A DNA stretch of 43,093 bases from NCBI GenBank assembly GCA_015067255.1, contig SVMS01000019.1, forward strand, positions 1 to 43,093. Direction: 5' to 3'. Source of the DNA: Oscillospiraceae bacterium (GTDB taxonomy: Bacteria; Bacillota; Clostridia; Oscillospirales; SIG519). Within the stretch, counting starts at the first letter, position 1. Each line of letters starts with the position of its first letter. Shown piece after piece: positions 28,050 through 37,904 of this stretch. The position numbers and the translations under genes are program-made. The notes beneath the pieces are model-generated. The model saw only the letters and a program-made list of their open reading frames with translations. It did no database searches and was not told where the DNA came from.

Positions 28050-28090
28050 AAGGCTGTTGCAAGGTGATAAAACCAAGCAACAGCCTTTTT
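28050..28090. terminator. Bidirectional terminator between symporter and activase genes
   Basis: AAGGCTGTTGC and GCAACAGCCTT form an 11-bp stem with T-runs on both sides, between convergent genes. Confidence 0.85.
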
Positions 28091-28105
28091 AATATTTTAT
28101 ATCTT

Positions 28106-29002
28106 TTAATTATTTATTATAGGAACATTTTGTTTTAAAAAGTTTTTTGCTTTCAATATTTCATCTTCAGACAAAAGCCAGTCTTTATTGATATTTTCTT
28201 TTAATCCTAACTGTATTCTTTTAGCTCCTCCGTATGTGTGATAAGCGATAAGCTCTACACCCAAGCAATTTTTTAACGACTTATATATCTTAACAATTTC
28301 TTCTAAATGCTCATAATTATAATTTACAGACTTAAGCAATATACAACGCAAAATAGTTTTTGCTCCCATTTTATCTGCCAATTTTAAATTTTCTAAAATC
28401 AGTTTATTGGATACTCCTGTATTTTTAATGTGACGGGCATCGTCTGTATCTTTTATATCCCACAAAAATAAATCTGTAGCAGAAACAAGCTTCGACAACA
28501 GAGAAGAATCAAAATATCCGCAGGTTTCAATCGCTGTATTTATATTGTGTTTTTTAAAATTATTGAGCAATTCGATTAAATTCAAGCCATAAGCTGTAGG
28601 CTCGCCGCCTGAAAAGGTTACGCCCCCGACATCTCCATAAAAAGCTTCATCTTTCATTACTTCGTTTAAAATTTGTTCTGAGGAAAGCTTTTCAGAACAA
28701 GCTTCCAAAGCGCCTGTAGGACAAGCTTCTACGCATTTCATACATTGACAGCAATTATCCCGTTGCAGAATATGTATATTTCCCGAAAACTTATGAACAT
28801 CAGCAGAGCATGCTGATAAGCAGGCACCGCAGTTAATACATAGCTGCGAAGAATAAAAGAGCTGTGGCTCTCTTGATTGTGTTTCGGGATTATGACACCA
28901 GACACATCTCAAAGGACATCCTTTTAAAAAAACAGTAGTACGAATACCCGGACCGTCTTTAGTACAAAAATGCTGGATTTTTGTTACATAAAAATCTGCC
29001 AT
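28106..29002 (-). CDS. Glycyl-radical enzyme activating protein (radical SAM activase)
   Basis: The activase installs the glycyl radical on the adjacent enzyme using SAM and a [4Fe-4S] cluster. KGCPLRCVWCHNPE (residues ~28-41) gives the CxxxCxxC radical-SAM motif. Two extra ferredoxin-type clusters follow: CINCGACLSAC and CCQCMKCVEACPTGA (about 55-100). VTFSGGEPTAYG is the SAM-binding GGE motif. Length of 298 residues matches activases of the glycyl-radical eliminase type rather than the shorter PflA of pyruvate formate-lyase. It starts 10 bases after the enzyme gene with an AAGGAG site, so they are co-expressed. Confidence 0.93.
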   Translation of the reverse strand: MADFYVTKIQHFCTKDGPGIRTTVFLKGCPLRCVWCHNPETQSREPQLFYSSQLCINCGACLSACSADVHKFSGNIHILQRDNCCQCMKCVEACPTGALEACSEKLSSEQILNEVMKDEAFYGDVGGVTFSGGEPTAYGLNLIELLNNFKKHNINTAIETCGYFDSSLLSKLVSATDLFLWDIKDTDDARHIKNTGVSNKLILENLKLADKMGAKTILRCILLKSVNYNYEHLEEIVKIYKSLKNCLGVELIAYHTYGGAKRIQLGLKENINKDWLLSEDEILKAKNFLKQNVPIINN

Positions 29003-29012
29003 ATACTGCTCC

Positions 29013-31154
29013 TTAATTTATATTTTGTGTATTTCTTTCGATTATCATATTTTGCCACTCTCTGTTAAGTGTTACAAATCGGGCATTCCAGCCGGAAACA
29101 CGTACAGAAAGAGTTTTATACTTATGCGGATTTTTTTGTGCATCTAACAAGGTTTTAGTATCTACTGCATCCAACTGCATAAAGAAGCCGCCTAATTTTA
29201 AAAATCCGTCCATTAAGGCAATAAGCGAAGCTATTCCGTTATCTCCGCTTAAGGATTCAGGAAAAATCTTAATATCCAAAGCTGCTCCGCAAGACTGTCT
29301 TACCAAATCTGTTTTACAATAGGATTTAATAACAGAGGTTGCACCATTTATATCAGTTCCGGGAGTAGGAGAATCGTTTCCTGATAAAATATCTCCTTTT
29401 TTATATCCAAATGCAGTAGCGCAACGGTTTGGCAACCATTCAATCTGACGTCCGAAGGTGCTTACACCGGGGATAAACTTTGCAGGACAATCCCCTTCCC
29501 CTTTACAGTTTTCTACAATATCTGCAAAATCATTTAGTATCCGACTATGCCATTTATCTACCTTATCTTCATCGTTACCGTAAAACAAGCTGTTGTTTTT
29601 TATGTACAAACGTAGTTCCTCGTTATCTTCCCAATTATTGCGCAAACATTCTAACAACTTTTCAAAAGAAATTCTTTTTTCTAAAAAAACAAATTTTTCA
29701 ATTGCATATAAGGAATTGGCAATATCAGGAGAACCTCCTATATGTGGAGAACGCACTAAATATTCAGGTCCGAAATCATAGTAAGCACGTGCATTTTTGA
29801 TACAACCATCTTCAAAAAGACTTATAACAGAAGTAGGAGTAACATCTTTTTTAGATTGCCAACTATTGTCCTTAAATATATAAGGCTCAAGAATTATATA
29901 CTTATATATATTTGAAATTTCTTCTTTTAAACGTTTGTAAAAAGCTGAATAAATCTCCTCTATTGATGAAAAATTATTATCAGCTTCTTTAGTTAAACCA
30001 ATAGCTTCATTAAAAATTTGCAGTCCATCAAAAGGAATATAAATAAAATCTGTTTTACCCGGTATCTGTACTTCCCAACAACCGTCATTGGCAAAATTAC
30101 AAGCTTCTTTTTCTGAATATCCGTCATTACGCAAAGCCTGTAAAATCAAATCTTCATTATATACTGCAACAATTCCCCCACCGTGACGCATAACAGCGGC
30201 AACTTTCTCCTTAAGCTCTAAAGGAGAGTTTTTATTCAGTCTGACAGTAATGGGAAAATCAGAAATCGACAACTCTTCCACTATATCTAAAGTAAGAAAA
30301 GTTACTTCGTTAGTTATTTCTTTTCCCTCGCTGTCAATTCCCGACAACACAATATTTTGATAGTGCTGGGCGTCACCGGATTCCTGCGGAGTGTTAGACT
30401 GTATCCATTCACAGCCCTTTATAAAAAATGATGCCAACAATTCTCTTGCTTGTGAAATATCCAGCTCTTTTGAATTTAAATCTTTTTTCAAGAAATCACC
30501 AAGAAGCCAATCCAATCTTCCTATACCCGGCCAATTTCCGCAAAGACGGACAAAAGAAAAGATAAACCAAAGAGATTGCAAAGCTTCATGAAAATTACGT
30601 GCCTGCGAAAAAGGCACCTGCAGTAAAAGCTTATGAAGATCAGGTCTTGTGTTTTCTGTTGCTTTTAAATATCTGCTATGCCAGATGCGTATTGCTTCAA
30701 TAACATTATCTAAGCTATTTAAAAACACTTTTTGTTTGTCCGAAAGAGATTTATCCTTCAAACGCTCTGCTATATCTTTTTTATATGAATCAAGACCTTG
30801 ATTTAACACCTTATCATAGCGTATAGTTAAATGGCTTACACTTAAAAAAACAGGCTCTTCTTTATATTTTGCAGGGATTCTATGATAAATTGCGCCTCCA
30901 AGAGTTGCAGAGCTGCATATTTTTTCCTCTTGGCATATTCTTATGGGCGCCTGTTGTGCAATAGTTTTAATAGCTATATCATATTTTTCTATATCTGACA
31001 TAGCTTCAAAGTTTTCAATATTATCCAAATTAATAAAGCCGTTGTTAATTGCTTCATCACCGTATTTGCCGTGTAACGACTCCCACGCCCAATTTCTTGT
31101 TGAAGAACTCAATCTCATCGGACGCTCAATATTAGCTGCTGTTGCAAATACCAT
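29013..31154 (-). CDS. Glycyl radical enzyme (PFL-like), substrate unknown
   Basis: This is an anaerobic radical enzyme of the pyruvate formate-lyase superfamily. Near the C-terminus LSVRVSGWNARFVTL is the glycyl radical loop; the Gly is residue 688 of 713. Family members usually read SGYxARF, so Trp replaces Tyr. Mid-protein FANDGCWEVQ (Cys359) gives a GCxE active-site motif as in the eliminases/decarboxylases, not the Cys-Cys pair of PFL, so it is not a formate acetyltransferase. The protein is shorter than typical eliminases (about 780-850). SD AGAGG points to the ATG at 31154. It pairs with its activase and a divergent AraC regulator, with no shell proteins and no transporter. Confidence 0.9.
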   Translation of the reverse strand: MVFATAANIERPMRLSSSTRNWAWESLHGKYGDEAINNGFINLDNIENFEAMSDIEKYDIAIKTIAQQAPIRICQEEKICSSATLGGAIYHRIPAKYKEEPVFLSVSHLTIRYDKVLNQGLDSYKKDIAERLKDKSLSDKQKVFLNSLDNVIEAIRIWHSRYLKATENTRPDLHKLLLQVPFSQARNFHEALQSLWFIFSFVRLCGNWPGIGRLDWLLGDFLKKDLNSKELDISQARELLASFFIKGCEWIQSNTPQESGDAQHYQNIVLSGIDSEGKEITNEVTFLTLDIVEELSISDFPITVRLNKNSPLELKEKVAAVMRHGGGIVAVYNEDLILQALRNDGYSEKEACNFANDGCWEVQIPGKTDFIYIPFDGLQIFNEAIGLTKEADNNFSSIEEIYSAFYKRLKEEISNIYKYIILEPYIFKDNSWQSKKDVTPTSVISLFEDGCIKNARAYYDFGPEYLVRSPHIGGSPDIANSLYAIEKFVFLEKRISFEKLLECLRNNWEDNEELRLYIKNNSLFYGNDEDKVDKWHSRILNDFADIVENCKGEGDCPAKFIPGVSTFGRQIEWLPNRCATAFGYKKGDILSGNDSPTPGTDINGATSVIKSYCKTDLVRQSCGAALDIKIFPESLSGDNGIASLIALMDGFLKLGGFFMQLDAVDTKTLLDAQKNPHKYKTLSVRVSGWNARFVTLNREWQNMIIERNTQNIN

Positions 31155-31188
31155 AGCTATCACCTCTGATATTATTTTATCATACTAA

Positions 31189-31217
31189 TTGCATTTTTGA
31201 ATATATTATAGTATAAT
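31189..31217 (+). promoter_or_regulatory. Sigma-A-like promoter for the araC-type gene
   Basis: TTGCAT, 17 bases, TATAAT, in the short divergent space between the glycyl radical enzyme and regulator genes. Confidence 0.65.
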
Positions 31218-31247
31218 TGATTTGTATTATATTATCAGGTGATGAAT

Positions 31248-32042
31248 ATGAAAATCAATTCAATAGAAATAAAGGATATTTCAGGCGGATATTTAAAAGC
31301 AAATATAGAAAAAGAACAGCACATAAAAACCTTACCCTGTCTATCTGTTGTTCAGTCATTGAACGGTTATTACGAAATAGCCTTAGGCAAAAATAAGCCT
31401 GTTTGTACTCAGGAGGGCGGTGTTTTTATTGCGCCTGCAGGAGTTAAACAAGATATCATTCACCATAACGGTATAAACGAATTTATGAAAGCCCAATGGG
31501 TTTTTATGAATGTTACTATAAATGATTTCTTTACTTTTGAAGACGTTTTTGATATGCCTGTTACACTGTCTTCTAAAGACAGCGAATCATTATCTGAGCT
31601 TATTTTAGCTATCAGAACTACAAACAGCACCTGCCAAAAATATATTGCCGCATATCAAATTGTAGAGTTTTTAATAGCTCATTCCAAAATTAAGGATACG
31701 ATTATGAACAATACGGCAGCACAAATAAAAAAATACATTTCTCAACATTATGCCGAAAACATAACAATAAAAGCTTTGAGCGATATTGCTTTTTGTTCTG
31801 TACCTAATTTGTATAGAATTTTTCAAAAGTATTTTCACTTATCACCACACAACTATATAAATAAATTCCGTCTTGAAAAAGCCTCTGTTCTTTTAGAAAA
31901 CAGCACCGCATCTATTTCCTCTATTGCAGAAGAAGTAGGCTTTGAAGATGCCGCATATTTTTCAAAGCTCTTTAAAAACAACTTTTCTGTTTCTCCACAA
32001 AAATATCGGGAAAATGCCTTATTACTTCAGATAAAAAAATGA
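31248..32042 (+). CDS. AraC family transcriptional regulator
   Basis: The N-terminal ~130 residues form a cupin-like sensing domain (PCLSVVQSLNGYYEIALG, GGVFIAPAGVKQDIIHHNG). The C-terminal ~100 residues hold two helix-turn-helix motifs: ITIKALSDIAFCSVPNLYRIFQKYF, then SSIAEEVGFEDAAYFSKLFKNNF and SPQKYRE. The gene is divergent from the glycyl radical enzyme with under 100 bases between starts, so it most likely controls that operon in response to its substrate (inference). The frame begins at GTG 31239, but the AGGTGA site fits the ATG at 31248. Confidence 0.92.
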   Translation: MKINSIEIKDISGGYLKANIEKEQHIKTLPCLSVVQSLNGYYEIALGKNKPVCTQEGGVFIAPAGVKQDIIHHNGINEFMKAQWVFMNVTINDFFTFEDVFDMPVTLSSKDSESLSELILAIRTTNSTCQKYIAAYQIVEFLIAHSKIKDTIMNNTAAQIKKYISQHYAENITIKALSDIAFCSVPNLYRIFQKYFHLSPHNYINKFRLEKASVLLENSTASISSIAEEVGFEDAAYFSKLFKNNFSVSPQKYRENALLLQIKK

Positions 32043-32074
32043 CTTAAAGCAAAAAGCTTTAAGTCATTTTTGTT
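32041..32074. terminator. Bidirectional terminator between the araC-type gene and hppA
   Basis: GACTTAAAGC and GCTTTAAGTC pair around AAAAA, with T-runs on both strands. The stem begins within the araC-type stop codon. Confidence 0.82.
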
Positions 32075-32077
32075 TAA

Positions 32078-34192
32078 TTAAAATATATGGAAGCTTACTA
32101 TTAAGCTTGCAAAAACAATAGAAACCATTGAAAGAAGCTTTATAAGAATGTTAATAGAAGGTCCTGATGTATCCTTGAAAGGATCTCCCACAGTATCACC
32201 TACGACCGCTGCTTTATGAGCATCTGAGCCTTTTCCTCCGTGCTCTCCGCTTTCTATGTATTTCTTTGCATTGTCCCAAGCTCCACCTGAGTTAGACATC
32301 ATAATAGCCAATACAAAGCCGGTAACTGTTGCTCCGGAAAGCATACCAACTACGCCGTCTACACCCAAAATCAAGCCTACTATAACAGGAACAACAACTC
32401 CCAAAAATGCAGGAATTATTATTTCTTTTTGAGCTGCTTTGGTGCATATATCAACACAGTTTTTATAATCGGGCTCCGCTTTACCTTCCATAAGACCGGT
32501 AATTTCTTTAAATTGACGGCGCACCTCTACAACAATGCTCTGTGCCGCACGGCCTACAGATTCCATAGTAAGTGCTGCAAAAAGGAACGGAAGCATACCG
32601 CCTATAAACAAACCTACCAAAAGAACAGGATTAGTAATATTTAAATTAAGTTCAAAATCGGGTTTAATTTCTTTTACTGTTTCAACATATGATGCTATAA
32701 GTGTAAGCGCTGTCAACGCAGCAGAGCCTATTGCAAAGCCTTTACCTGTAGCTGCTGTTGTATTTCCGAGAGAGTCAAGAGCATCTGTTCTCTTTCTGAC
32801 CTCTTCATCAAGTCCAGACATTTCAGCAATACCGCCTGCATTATCTGCTACAGGACCGTATGCATCTGTTGCAAGAGTAATACCTAAAGTAGAAAGCATA
32901 CCAACAGCCGCAAGACCTATACCGTACAATCCAGGGCTTAAGTTTGTTGTAGTTCCTCCGGCAACAAAGAATGCAACAATAATACCTGCACCGATAACAA
33001 CAACAGGAGCTGCTGTTGAAAGCATACCTAAAGACAATCCGCTTATAATAGTAGTAGCAGAACCTGTCAAAGAAGACTTTGAAAGCTTTTTAGTGGGATT
33101 ATAAGAATCAGATGTATAGTATTCAGTGATAACACCGATAATGATACCTGCAAGAAGACCTGTAATTATTGCAAAATAAGTACCTATTTTATCAGCGCCA
33201 AGAATGAAATAAACTACGGGGAAAGCTGCAGCTGCTGTAAGAATACTACTTATCCAAGTACCTCTACGCAATACACCGAGAAGCTTTTTCTGAGAAGCTC
33301 CTTCTTTTGTACGAACAAAAAATGTACCTATAATAGAAGCAATTATACCTATAGCAGCAATAATTAACGGAACGGCTATACCACCAAAGCCAAAGCCTGC
33401 TGCTACTGCAAGAGTTGTTGTTGATATAATAGAACCTATATAGCTTTCGTAAAGGTCTGCACCCATACCTGCAACGTCACCAACATTATCGCCTACATTG
33501 TCGGCAATAACTGCAGGATTTCTGGGGTCATCTTCAGGAATACCTGCTTCAACCTTACCAACAAGATCGGCGCCTACATCTGCAGCCTTTGTGAAAACAC
33601 CGCCGCCTACACGGGCAAATAACGCCATACATGAAGCACCCATTCCCGATGTAAGTAATACAGATGTAATGTTATAAAGAACCTCTTTACTTTCTATTTT
33701 TTCAAAAAGACCGCCGTCAAATAAAGCAGCTTTAAGAATAAAATACCATAAAGAAATATGTAAAAGGCCAAGACCTACCACAACAAAGCCCATAACCGCA
33801 CCTGATGAAAAAGCAACTCTCAATCCTGAGTTAAGGCTCTTATTAGCCGCACTTGCAGTTCTTGCATTTGAAGAAGTAGCTATTTTCATTCCGAAAAATC
33901 CGGAAAGTGCAGAAAATATTCCACCGCTTATAAAAGCAAAAGGAACAAAAATTGAAATATCAGTTATAAAAGAAAGGGCAAGCAATATTACAAACATAGC
34001 AATAAAGAATATGGATACAGCCTTATATTGCCTGCTTAAATAAGCATTCGCTCCTTTTTTTATATAGCCAGAAATTTGTTTCATTCTTTCTGTGCCTTCA
34101 TCGGCCTTTAAAATTTTCACTGCAAGAATTACAGAAAAAACAATAGCCAAAATAGCGCACAAAGGAACGAATAGCACTAAATCAAAATTCAT
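32078..34192 (-). CDS. hppA: Membrane-bound (K+-dependent) ion-translocating pyrophosphatase
   Basis: HppA hydrolyses pyrophosphate and pumps Na+ and/or H+. The 704-residue protein has about 16 helices. The pyrophosphate site shows [22 protein letters not shown], then [19 protein letters not shown] and later [16 protein letters not shown] and [18 protein letters not shown]. In [19 protein letters not shown] the Ala rather than Lys after GNTT marks the K+-dependent class. Such enzymes in Clostridia are often Na+ pumps, but the ion cannot be settled by eye. The ATG follows CGGAGG. Confidence 0.95.
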   Translation of the reverse strand: MNFDLVLFVPLCAILAIVFSVILAVKILKADEGTERMKQISGYIKKGANAYLSRQYKAVSIFFIAMFVILLALSFITDISIFVPFAFISGGIFSALSGFFGMKIATSSNARTASAANKSLNSGLRVAFSSGAVMGFVVVGLGLLHISLWYFILKAALFDGGLFEKIESKEVLYNITSVLLTSGMGASCMALFARVGGGVFTKAADVGADLVGKVEAGIPEDDPRNPAVIADNVGDNVGDVAGMGADLYESYIGSIISTTTLAVAAGFGFGGIAVPLIIAAIGIIASIIGTFFVRTKEGASQKKLLGVLRRGTWISSILTAAAAFPVVYFILGADKIGTYFAIITGLLAGIIIGVITEYYTSDSYNPTKKLSKSSLTGSATTIISGLSLGMLSTAAPVVVIGAGIIVAFFVAGGTTTNLSPGLYGIGLAAVGMLSTLGITLATDAYGPVADNAGGIAEMSGLDEEVRKRTDALDSLGNTTAATGKGFAIGSAALTALTLIASYVETVKEIKPDFELNLNITNPVLLVGLFIGGMLPFLFAALTMESVGRAAQSIVVEVRRQFKEITGLMEGKAEPDYKNCVDICTKAAQKEIIIPAFLGVVVPVIVGLILGVDGVVGMLSGATVTGFVLAIMMSNSGGAWDNAKKYIESGEHGGKGSDAHKAAVVGDTVGDPFKDTSGPSINILIKLLSMVSIVFASLIVSFHIF

Positions 34193-34224
34193 AGTTATAC
34201 CTCCGTTTTTTTTGATTTTTATAT

Positions 34225-34253
34225 ATTATAACAAAAAAAATGCTTTTCCTCAA
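34225..34253 (-). promoter_or_regulatory. Sigma-A-like promoter for hppA
   Basis: TTGAGG, 17 bases, TATAAT on the minus strand, about 30 bases upstream of the hppA ATG. Confidence 0.6.
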
Positions 34254-34351
34254 TACTTTTTTTTATTTTCGGCTTTTTTTTCTTTTATCAATATCGTCAA
34301 TTGTTATTTTTGTTAATCTTCACAAATTAACTAAAAATAATGTGAACTTAA

Positions 34352-34366
34352 CAATGTTTAACATTG
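34352..34366. repeat. Inverted repeat, possible operator
   Basis: CAATGTT and AACATTG flank one T. TTTAACATT recurs at 34369-34377. The position between two divergent promoters suggests a regulator site, but this is AT-rich sequence where such repeats arise easily. Confidence 0.35.
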
Positions 34367-34422
34367 AATTTAACATTATTTTATGTTATTTATTTTGATT
34401 TTATCTAACCAATTAAAACATC

Positions 34423-34451
34423 TTGCCTTTTTAAGCAAAATATGTTAGAAT
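34423..34451 (+). promoter_or_regulatory. Sigma-A-like promoter for the degV gene
   Basis: TTGCCT, 17 bases, TAGAAT, about 50 bases upstream of the start. Confidence 0.5.
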
Positions 34452-34503
34452 AATAAAAGTATTCTTGAGGTTATATCTATTTTATTAAGAAAGGAATATG
34501 GCT

Positions 34504-35358
34504 ATGAGCAAAAAAATCCATATTATATGCGACAGTACTTGTGACCTTCCTGAAGAAGTTATTAAAAAATACAATATAGAGATTGTTCCTCTTTTTGTTA
34601 CGTTGGGAGACAAAACTTTTAAAGACGGAGTAGACATTGTTCCCGACGATATATATGAAAATTATAATAAAACAAAGGTTCTTCCAAAAACTGCCGCTGT
34701 TTCCCCCGGAATATTTGAAGAGCTTTTCAACAAGGCTCTTGAAACCTATGACGAGGTTATTTACATCGGCATAGGCTCTGGACTTTCAACTACTTATCAA
34801 AGTGCAGTCATTGCCGCTGACGGAAATGAAAGAATCTTTGTTCTTGATTCTCAAAATCTTTCTACCGGAATAGGTTTACTTGTTTTAAAAATTATATCTT
34901 TTATAGAAGAAGGCAAATCAGGCGCTGAAATCAAAGAACAAATTGAAGCTCTTGTTCCCAAGGTTGATGCAAGCTTTGTTATAGACTCTCTTGAATATCT
35001 TTACAAGGGCGGAAGATGCTCTGCTCTTTCGGCTTTAGGTGCTAATTTCTTGAAATTAAAACCTTGTATTGAGGTTCTGAACGGAAAAATGGGTGTTGGC
35101 AAAAAATACAGAGGTCAATACGAAACTGTATTAAAGCAGTATGTTGACGAGCGTCTTGAGAATACCGATATTGACAAATCTGCTGCTTTTATTACTCACG
35201 CAGGCGTTGACAATGCTATTGTAGAGCAGCTTAAAAACCAAGTTATTGCAAAGGGAATTTTTGAAAAGATTTATGTAACACGTGCAAGCTGTACTATATC
35301 TTCCCATTGTGGCAAAAATACTCTTGGTGTTCTTTTAATCAGAAATGAAAATAAATAA
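34504..35358 (+). CDS. DegV family fatty-acid-binding protein
   Basis: DegV/FakB proteins bind fatty acids and present them to the kinase FakA, so that exogenous fatty acids enter phospholipid. The sequence starts KKIHIICDSTCDLPEEVIKKYNI and has PKTAAVSPGIFEELF, YIGIGSGLSTTYQSA and DSLEYLYKGGRCS, all DegV hallmarks. No FakA partner is adjacent. AAAGGA is too close to the ATG at 34498, so the next ATG at 34504 (MSKK) is preferred, giving 284 residues. Confidence 0.92.
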   Translation: MSKKIHIICDSTCDLPEEVIKKYNIEIVPLFVTLGDKTFKDGVDIVPDDIYENYNKTKVLPKTAAVSPGIFEELFNKALETYDEVIYIGIGSGLSTTYQSAVIAADGNERIFVLDSQNLSTGIGLLVLKIISFIEEGKSGAEIKEQIEALVPKVDASFVIDSLEYLYKGGRCSALSALGANFLKLKPCIEVLNGKMGVGKKYRGQYETVLKQYVDERLENTDIDKSAAFITHAGVDNAIVEQLKNQVIAKGIFEKIYVTRASCTISSHCGKNTLGVLLIRNENK

Positions 35359-35365
35359 TTTTTTT

Positions 35366-35394
35366 GATGCCGATTTATAAATACAATCGGCATC
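35366..35394 (+). terminator. Hairpin after the degV gene, possible terminator
   Basis: GATGCCGATT and AATCGGCATC make a 10-bp stem with a 9-base loop. The following ATTATATAATT is a poor T-tract, so it may be a weak terminator. Confidence 0.5.
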
Positions 35395-35419
35395 ATTATA
35401 TAATTAAGAGGTGTTTTTT

Positions 35420-37039
35420 TTGCAATCCGATGTAAAAAAGCAAACCTTTTTGCACGGAGCCCTTATTTTAACAATTTCGGGAATTATAGTAAAATTTATA
35501 GGTTTTATATATAAAATTCCTATGACACGTATTTTCGGCGAAGAAACTATGGGATATTATAACAGTGCCCTTTCCATATATACAACGATGTACGTGCTTT
35601 CTACCTCGGGATTACCTGTAACTGTTTCAAGAATGGTCTCCTCTGCAATTGCTTTAAAAAAATTCAGAGATACTTCCCGTATTTTAAAAATATCTTTACT
35701 TGTCTACTCTTCAATAAGCTTTCTTATTGCGATTTTTATGCTGTTTTTTTCAAAAACGATCGCTTCGTGGACAGGTAACGATCCCGCTTTTGAAGCTTTA
35801 ATTGCTGTTGCGCCTGCAATCTTTTTCGTATCTGCAGTTGCAGGCTTAAGAGGTTTTTTTCAAGGACATCAGGATATGATGTCTACGGGAATTTCAAATA
35901 TTTTAGAGTCATTTTTCAATTTAGTCGTAGGTTTTTCCTTGGCTCTTATTCTTTTGAAAGCAGGCTTTCCCTTATCTACCGTAGCTGCGGGTGCCGCAGT
36001 CGGTGTTTCTGTAAGTGCCGCTATCTCTTTACTTTATATGTTTATAATATATTTAAAAAACAGAAACTCTACAAAGCTATATCTTAATCAAGAATCTTTC
36101 CCTGCTACTCCATATAAACAAATCGCATCTGAATTTTTAAAAGCAAGCTTACCTATACTCATAGGTGCTTTGACTATGAACCTTACAAACACAATAGATG
36201 TATTTGTTCTTATGAACAGATTGATTGTTTCGGGCTATACAAGCGAATATGCAAACTTTGTTTACGGTAGCTATACAAGTATGGCGGTACTTCTTTATAA
36301 TATGCCCGCTACAATCACCGCAGCTATTTGCACAAGCGCTATTCCAGCTCTGTCAAGGTCATATACTTTACAACAGCCAGAGCGTATAAAAAGTGCTATT
36401 GACGCCTCCTTCAGAATGAATGCGCTTATTGCTTTTCCGATAGCTTTTGGTATGTCTGTTATGTCGGGCCCTATTTTAAATATCCTTTTTTCAAACCGTC
36501 CCGAAGGTGTTGCTATTGCTACTCCCCTTTTGAATATTCTCGGATTAGCTGTTATCCCTTTAAGCATTGCGACTGTTTCGACCTCAATGCTTCAAGCTAT
36601 TAAAAAGCCTCATATTCCCGTAATAAATATTTTCATTGCCGGTCTTATAAAATTCTTAATGAATTATTTTCTTATTGCTAATCCCAATATACGTATTTTC
36701 GGCGCTCCTTTTGCAACTTTTATTTGTTACCTTATAATAACTATTTTAAATTTGCATCAGCTTAAGAAAAATACGGGTGTATTTCCAAGCATCAGTTCTG
36801 CCTTTACAAAGCCTTTATTTTCTTCGGTTTTATGCGCCGCAGGAGCATTTTTACTTTATAAAGCTATAGGCAATTTTGTTCCAAATCTTGTTTCAACCGT
36901 GATTTCGGTGCTGTTTGGGATGGCAATTTATCTCATTTCCCTGTATTTTTGCAAAGGAATTACAGCAAAAGATATAGAAATTTTGCCTTTTGGTAAAAAA
37001 ATTAAAAAAATACTTGAAAAAATAAGGATAATGCGTTAA
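35420..37039 (+). CDS. Polysaccharide/lipid II flippase-like protein of the SpoVB/YabM (MOP superfamily)
   Basis: This is a MATE/MOP-fold flippase with about 14 membrane helices over 539 residues. The start QTFLHGALILTISGIIVKFIGFIYKIPMTRIFGEE is characteristic of SpoVB/YabM/YtgP-type proteins, as are GYYNSALSIYTTMYVLSTSGLPVTVSRMVS and GLRGFFQGHQDMMSTGISNILE. Such proteins export peptidoglycan or polysaccharide lipid precursors, some during spore cortex synthesis. TTG at 35420 after AGAGGTG is the likely start rather than the GTG at 35411. It directly precedes mazG, the yabM-yabN order of Bacillus. Confidence 0.9.
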   Translation: MQSDVKKQTFLHGALILTISGIIVKFIGFIYKIPMTRIFGEETMGYYNSALSIYTTMYVLSTSGLPVTVSRMVSSAIALKKFRDTSRILKISLLVYSSISFLIAIFMLFFSKTIASWTGNDPAFEALIAVAPAIFFVSAVAGLRGFFQGHQDMMSTGISNILESFFNLVVGFSLALILLKAGFPLSTVAAGAAVGVSVSAAISLLYMFIIYLKNRNSTKLYLNQESFPATPYKQIASEFLKASLPILIGALTMNLTNTIDVFVLMNRLIVSGYTSEYANFVYGSYTSMAVLLYNMPATITAAICTSAIPALSRSYTLQQPERIKSAIDASFRMNALIAFPIAFGMSVMSGPILNILFSNRPEGVAIATPLLNILGLAVIPLSIATVSTSMLQAIKKPHIPVINIFIAGLIKFLMNYFLIANPNIRIFGAPFATFICYLIITILNLHQLKKNTGVFPSISSAFTKPLFSSVLCAAGAFLLYKAIGNFVPNLVSTVISVLFGMAIYLISLYFCKGITAKDIEILPFGKKIKKILEKIRIMR

Positions 37040-37040
37040 A

Positions 37041-37850
37041 ATGTTAAATGTTGAGAGATTTAAAAGAAAAGAAAAATACTTTTTTGATGACCTTGTTGAA
37101 ATAATGGCAATTTTGCGAAGCGAAAACGGATGCCCTTGGGACAAAGAGCAAGACCATCACTCAATCAGGAATAATTTCATCGAAGAGGTTTACGAAGCTG
37201 TTGAAGCTATTGATACCGATAATGTCGAGCTGTTAAAAGAAGAATTGGGAGATGTTATGCTCCAAGTTGTTTTTCACAGCCGTATGTCACAGGAAGAAAA
37301 CAAATTTAACATAGACGATGTTTGTGACGGTGTTTGTAAAAAGCTTATTTTAAGACATCCTCATATTTTTGCCGATGCTAAGGCAGGTAATTCACAAGAA
37401 GTTCTTATGCGTTGGGATGAAATAAAGAAGGTAGAAAAAAGTCAGAAAAGCGTTACAGATACTTTAAATTCTGTTTCTAAGGCTCTTCCCTCTCTTATAA
37501 GAAGTCAAAAGGTTCAAAAGCGTGCTGCTAAAGTCGGCTTTGATTGGGAAAATACAGACGGTGCTTTAAACAAACTTCACGAGGAAATTCAAGAGCTTGA
37601 AAACGCTATTAAGAAAAACAATAAAGAGGAAATAAACGAAGAGTTGGGAGATCTTTTATTTTCTTGTGTAAACGTTGCCAGATTTGTGGATTGTGATGCT
37701 GAAAACAGCTTATATAATGCTTGTGATAAATTCATTTCTCGTTTTGAAAAGCTTGAAAATCAAGCAATTAAAGAAGGTAAAAATCTTTCGGAAATGTCTT
37801 TAGCTGAGATGGATAAGCTTTGGGATAAAATAAAGCTTGAAAATAAATGA
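37041..37850 (+). CDS. mazG: Nucleoside triphosphate pyrophosphohydrolase MazG (YabN C-terminal type)
   Basis: MazG hydrolyses NTPs to NMPs, clearing abnormal nucleotides. Two tandem MazG domains are visible. The first has SENGCPWDKEQDHHSIRNNFIEE and EEVYEAVEAID plus EELGDVMLQVVFHSRM (metal-binding EExxE and ExxD). The second has FDWENTDGALNKLHEEIQELE and NEELGDLLFSCVNVARF. Bacillus YabN also has an N-terminal methylase domain, which is missing here, so this is the short form of 269 residues. It starts one base after the flippase stop, indicating tight coupling. Confidence 0.94.
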   Translation: MLNVERFKRKEKYFFDDLVEIMAILRSENGCPWDKEQDHHSIRNNFIEEVYEAVEAIDTDNVELLKEELGDVMLQVVFHSRMSQEENKFNIDDVCDGVCKKLILRHPHIFADAKAGNSQEVLMRWDEIKKVEKSQKSVTDTLNSVSKALPSLIRSQKVQKRAAKVGFDWENTDGALNKLHEEIQELENAIKKNNKEEINEELGDLLFSCVNVARFVDCDAENSLYNACDKFISRFEKLENQAIKEGKNLSEMSLAEMDKLWDKIKLENK

Positions 37851-37904
37851 TGTAGTTAATTCCGATAGGAGTTAATATATAAAAAAATTTAGGAGGATAA
37901 AAAA

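Larger units (their letters stand above)
34193..34503. other. Noncoding divergent region between hppA and the degV gene
   Basis: About 310 bases without a gene. It holds a promoter on each strand and, between them, the interrupted palindrome CAATGTT-T-AACATTG at 34352-34366, followed by another TTTAACATT at 34369-34377. No RNA gene or riboswitch was recognised. Confidence 0.6.

Noticed and set aside
29013-31154. Pyruvate formate-lyase
   Set aside because: The active site has a single Cys in GCWE rather than adjacent cysteines, and the activase carries two extra ferredoxin clusters, unlike PflA.
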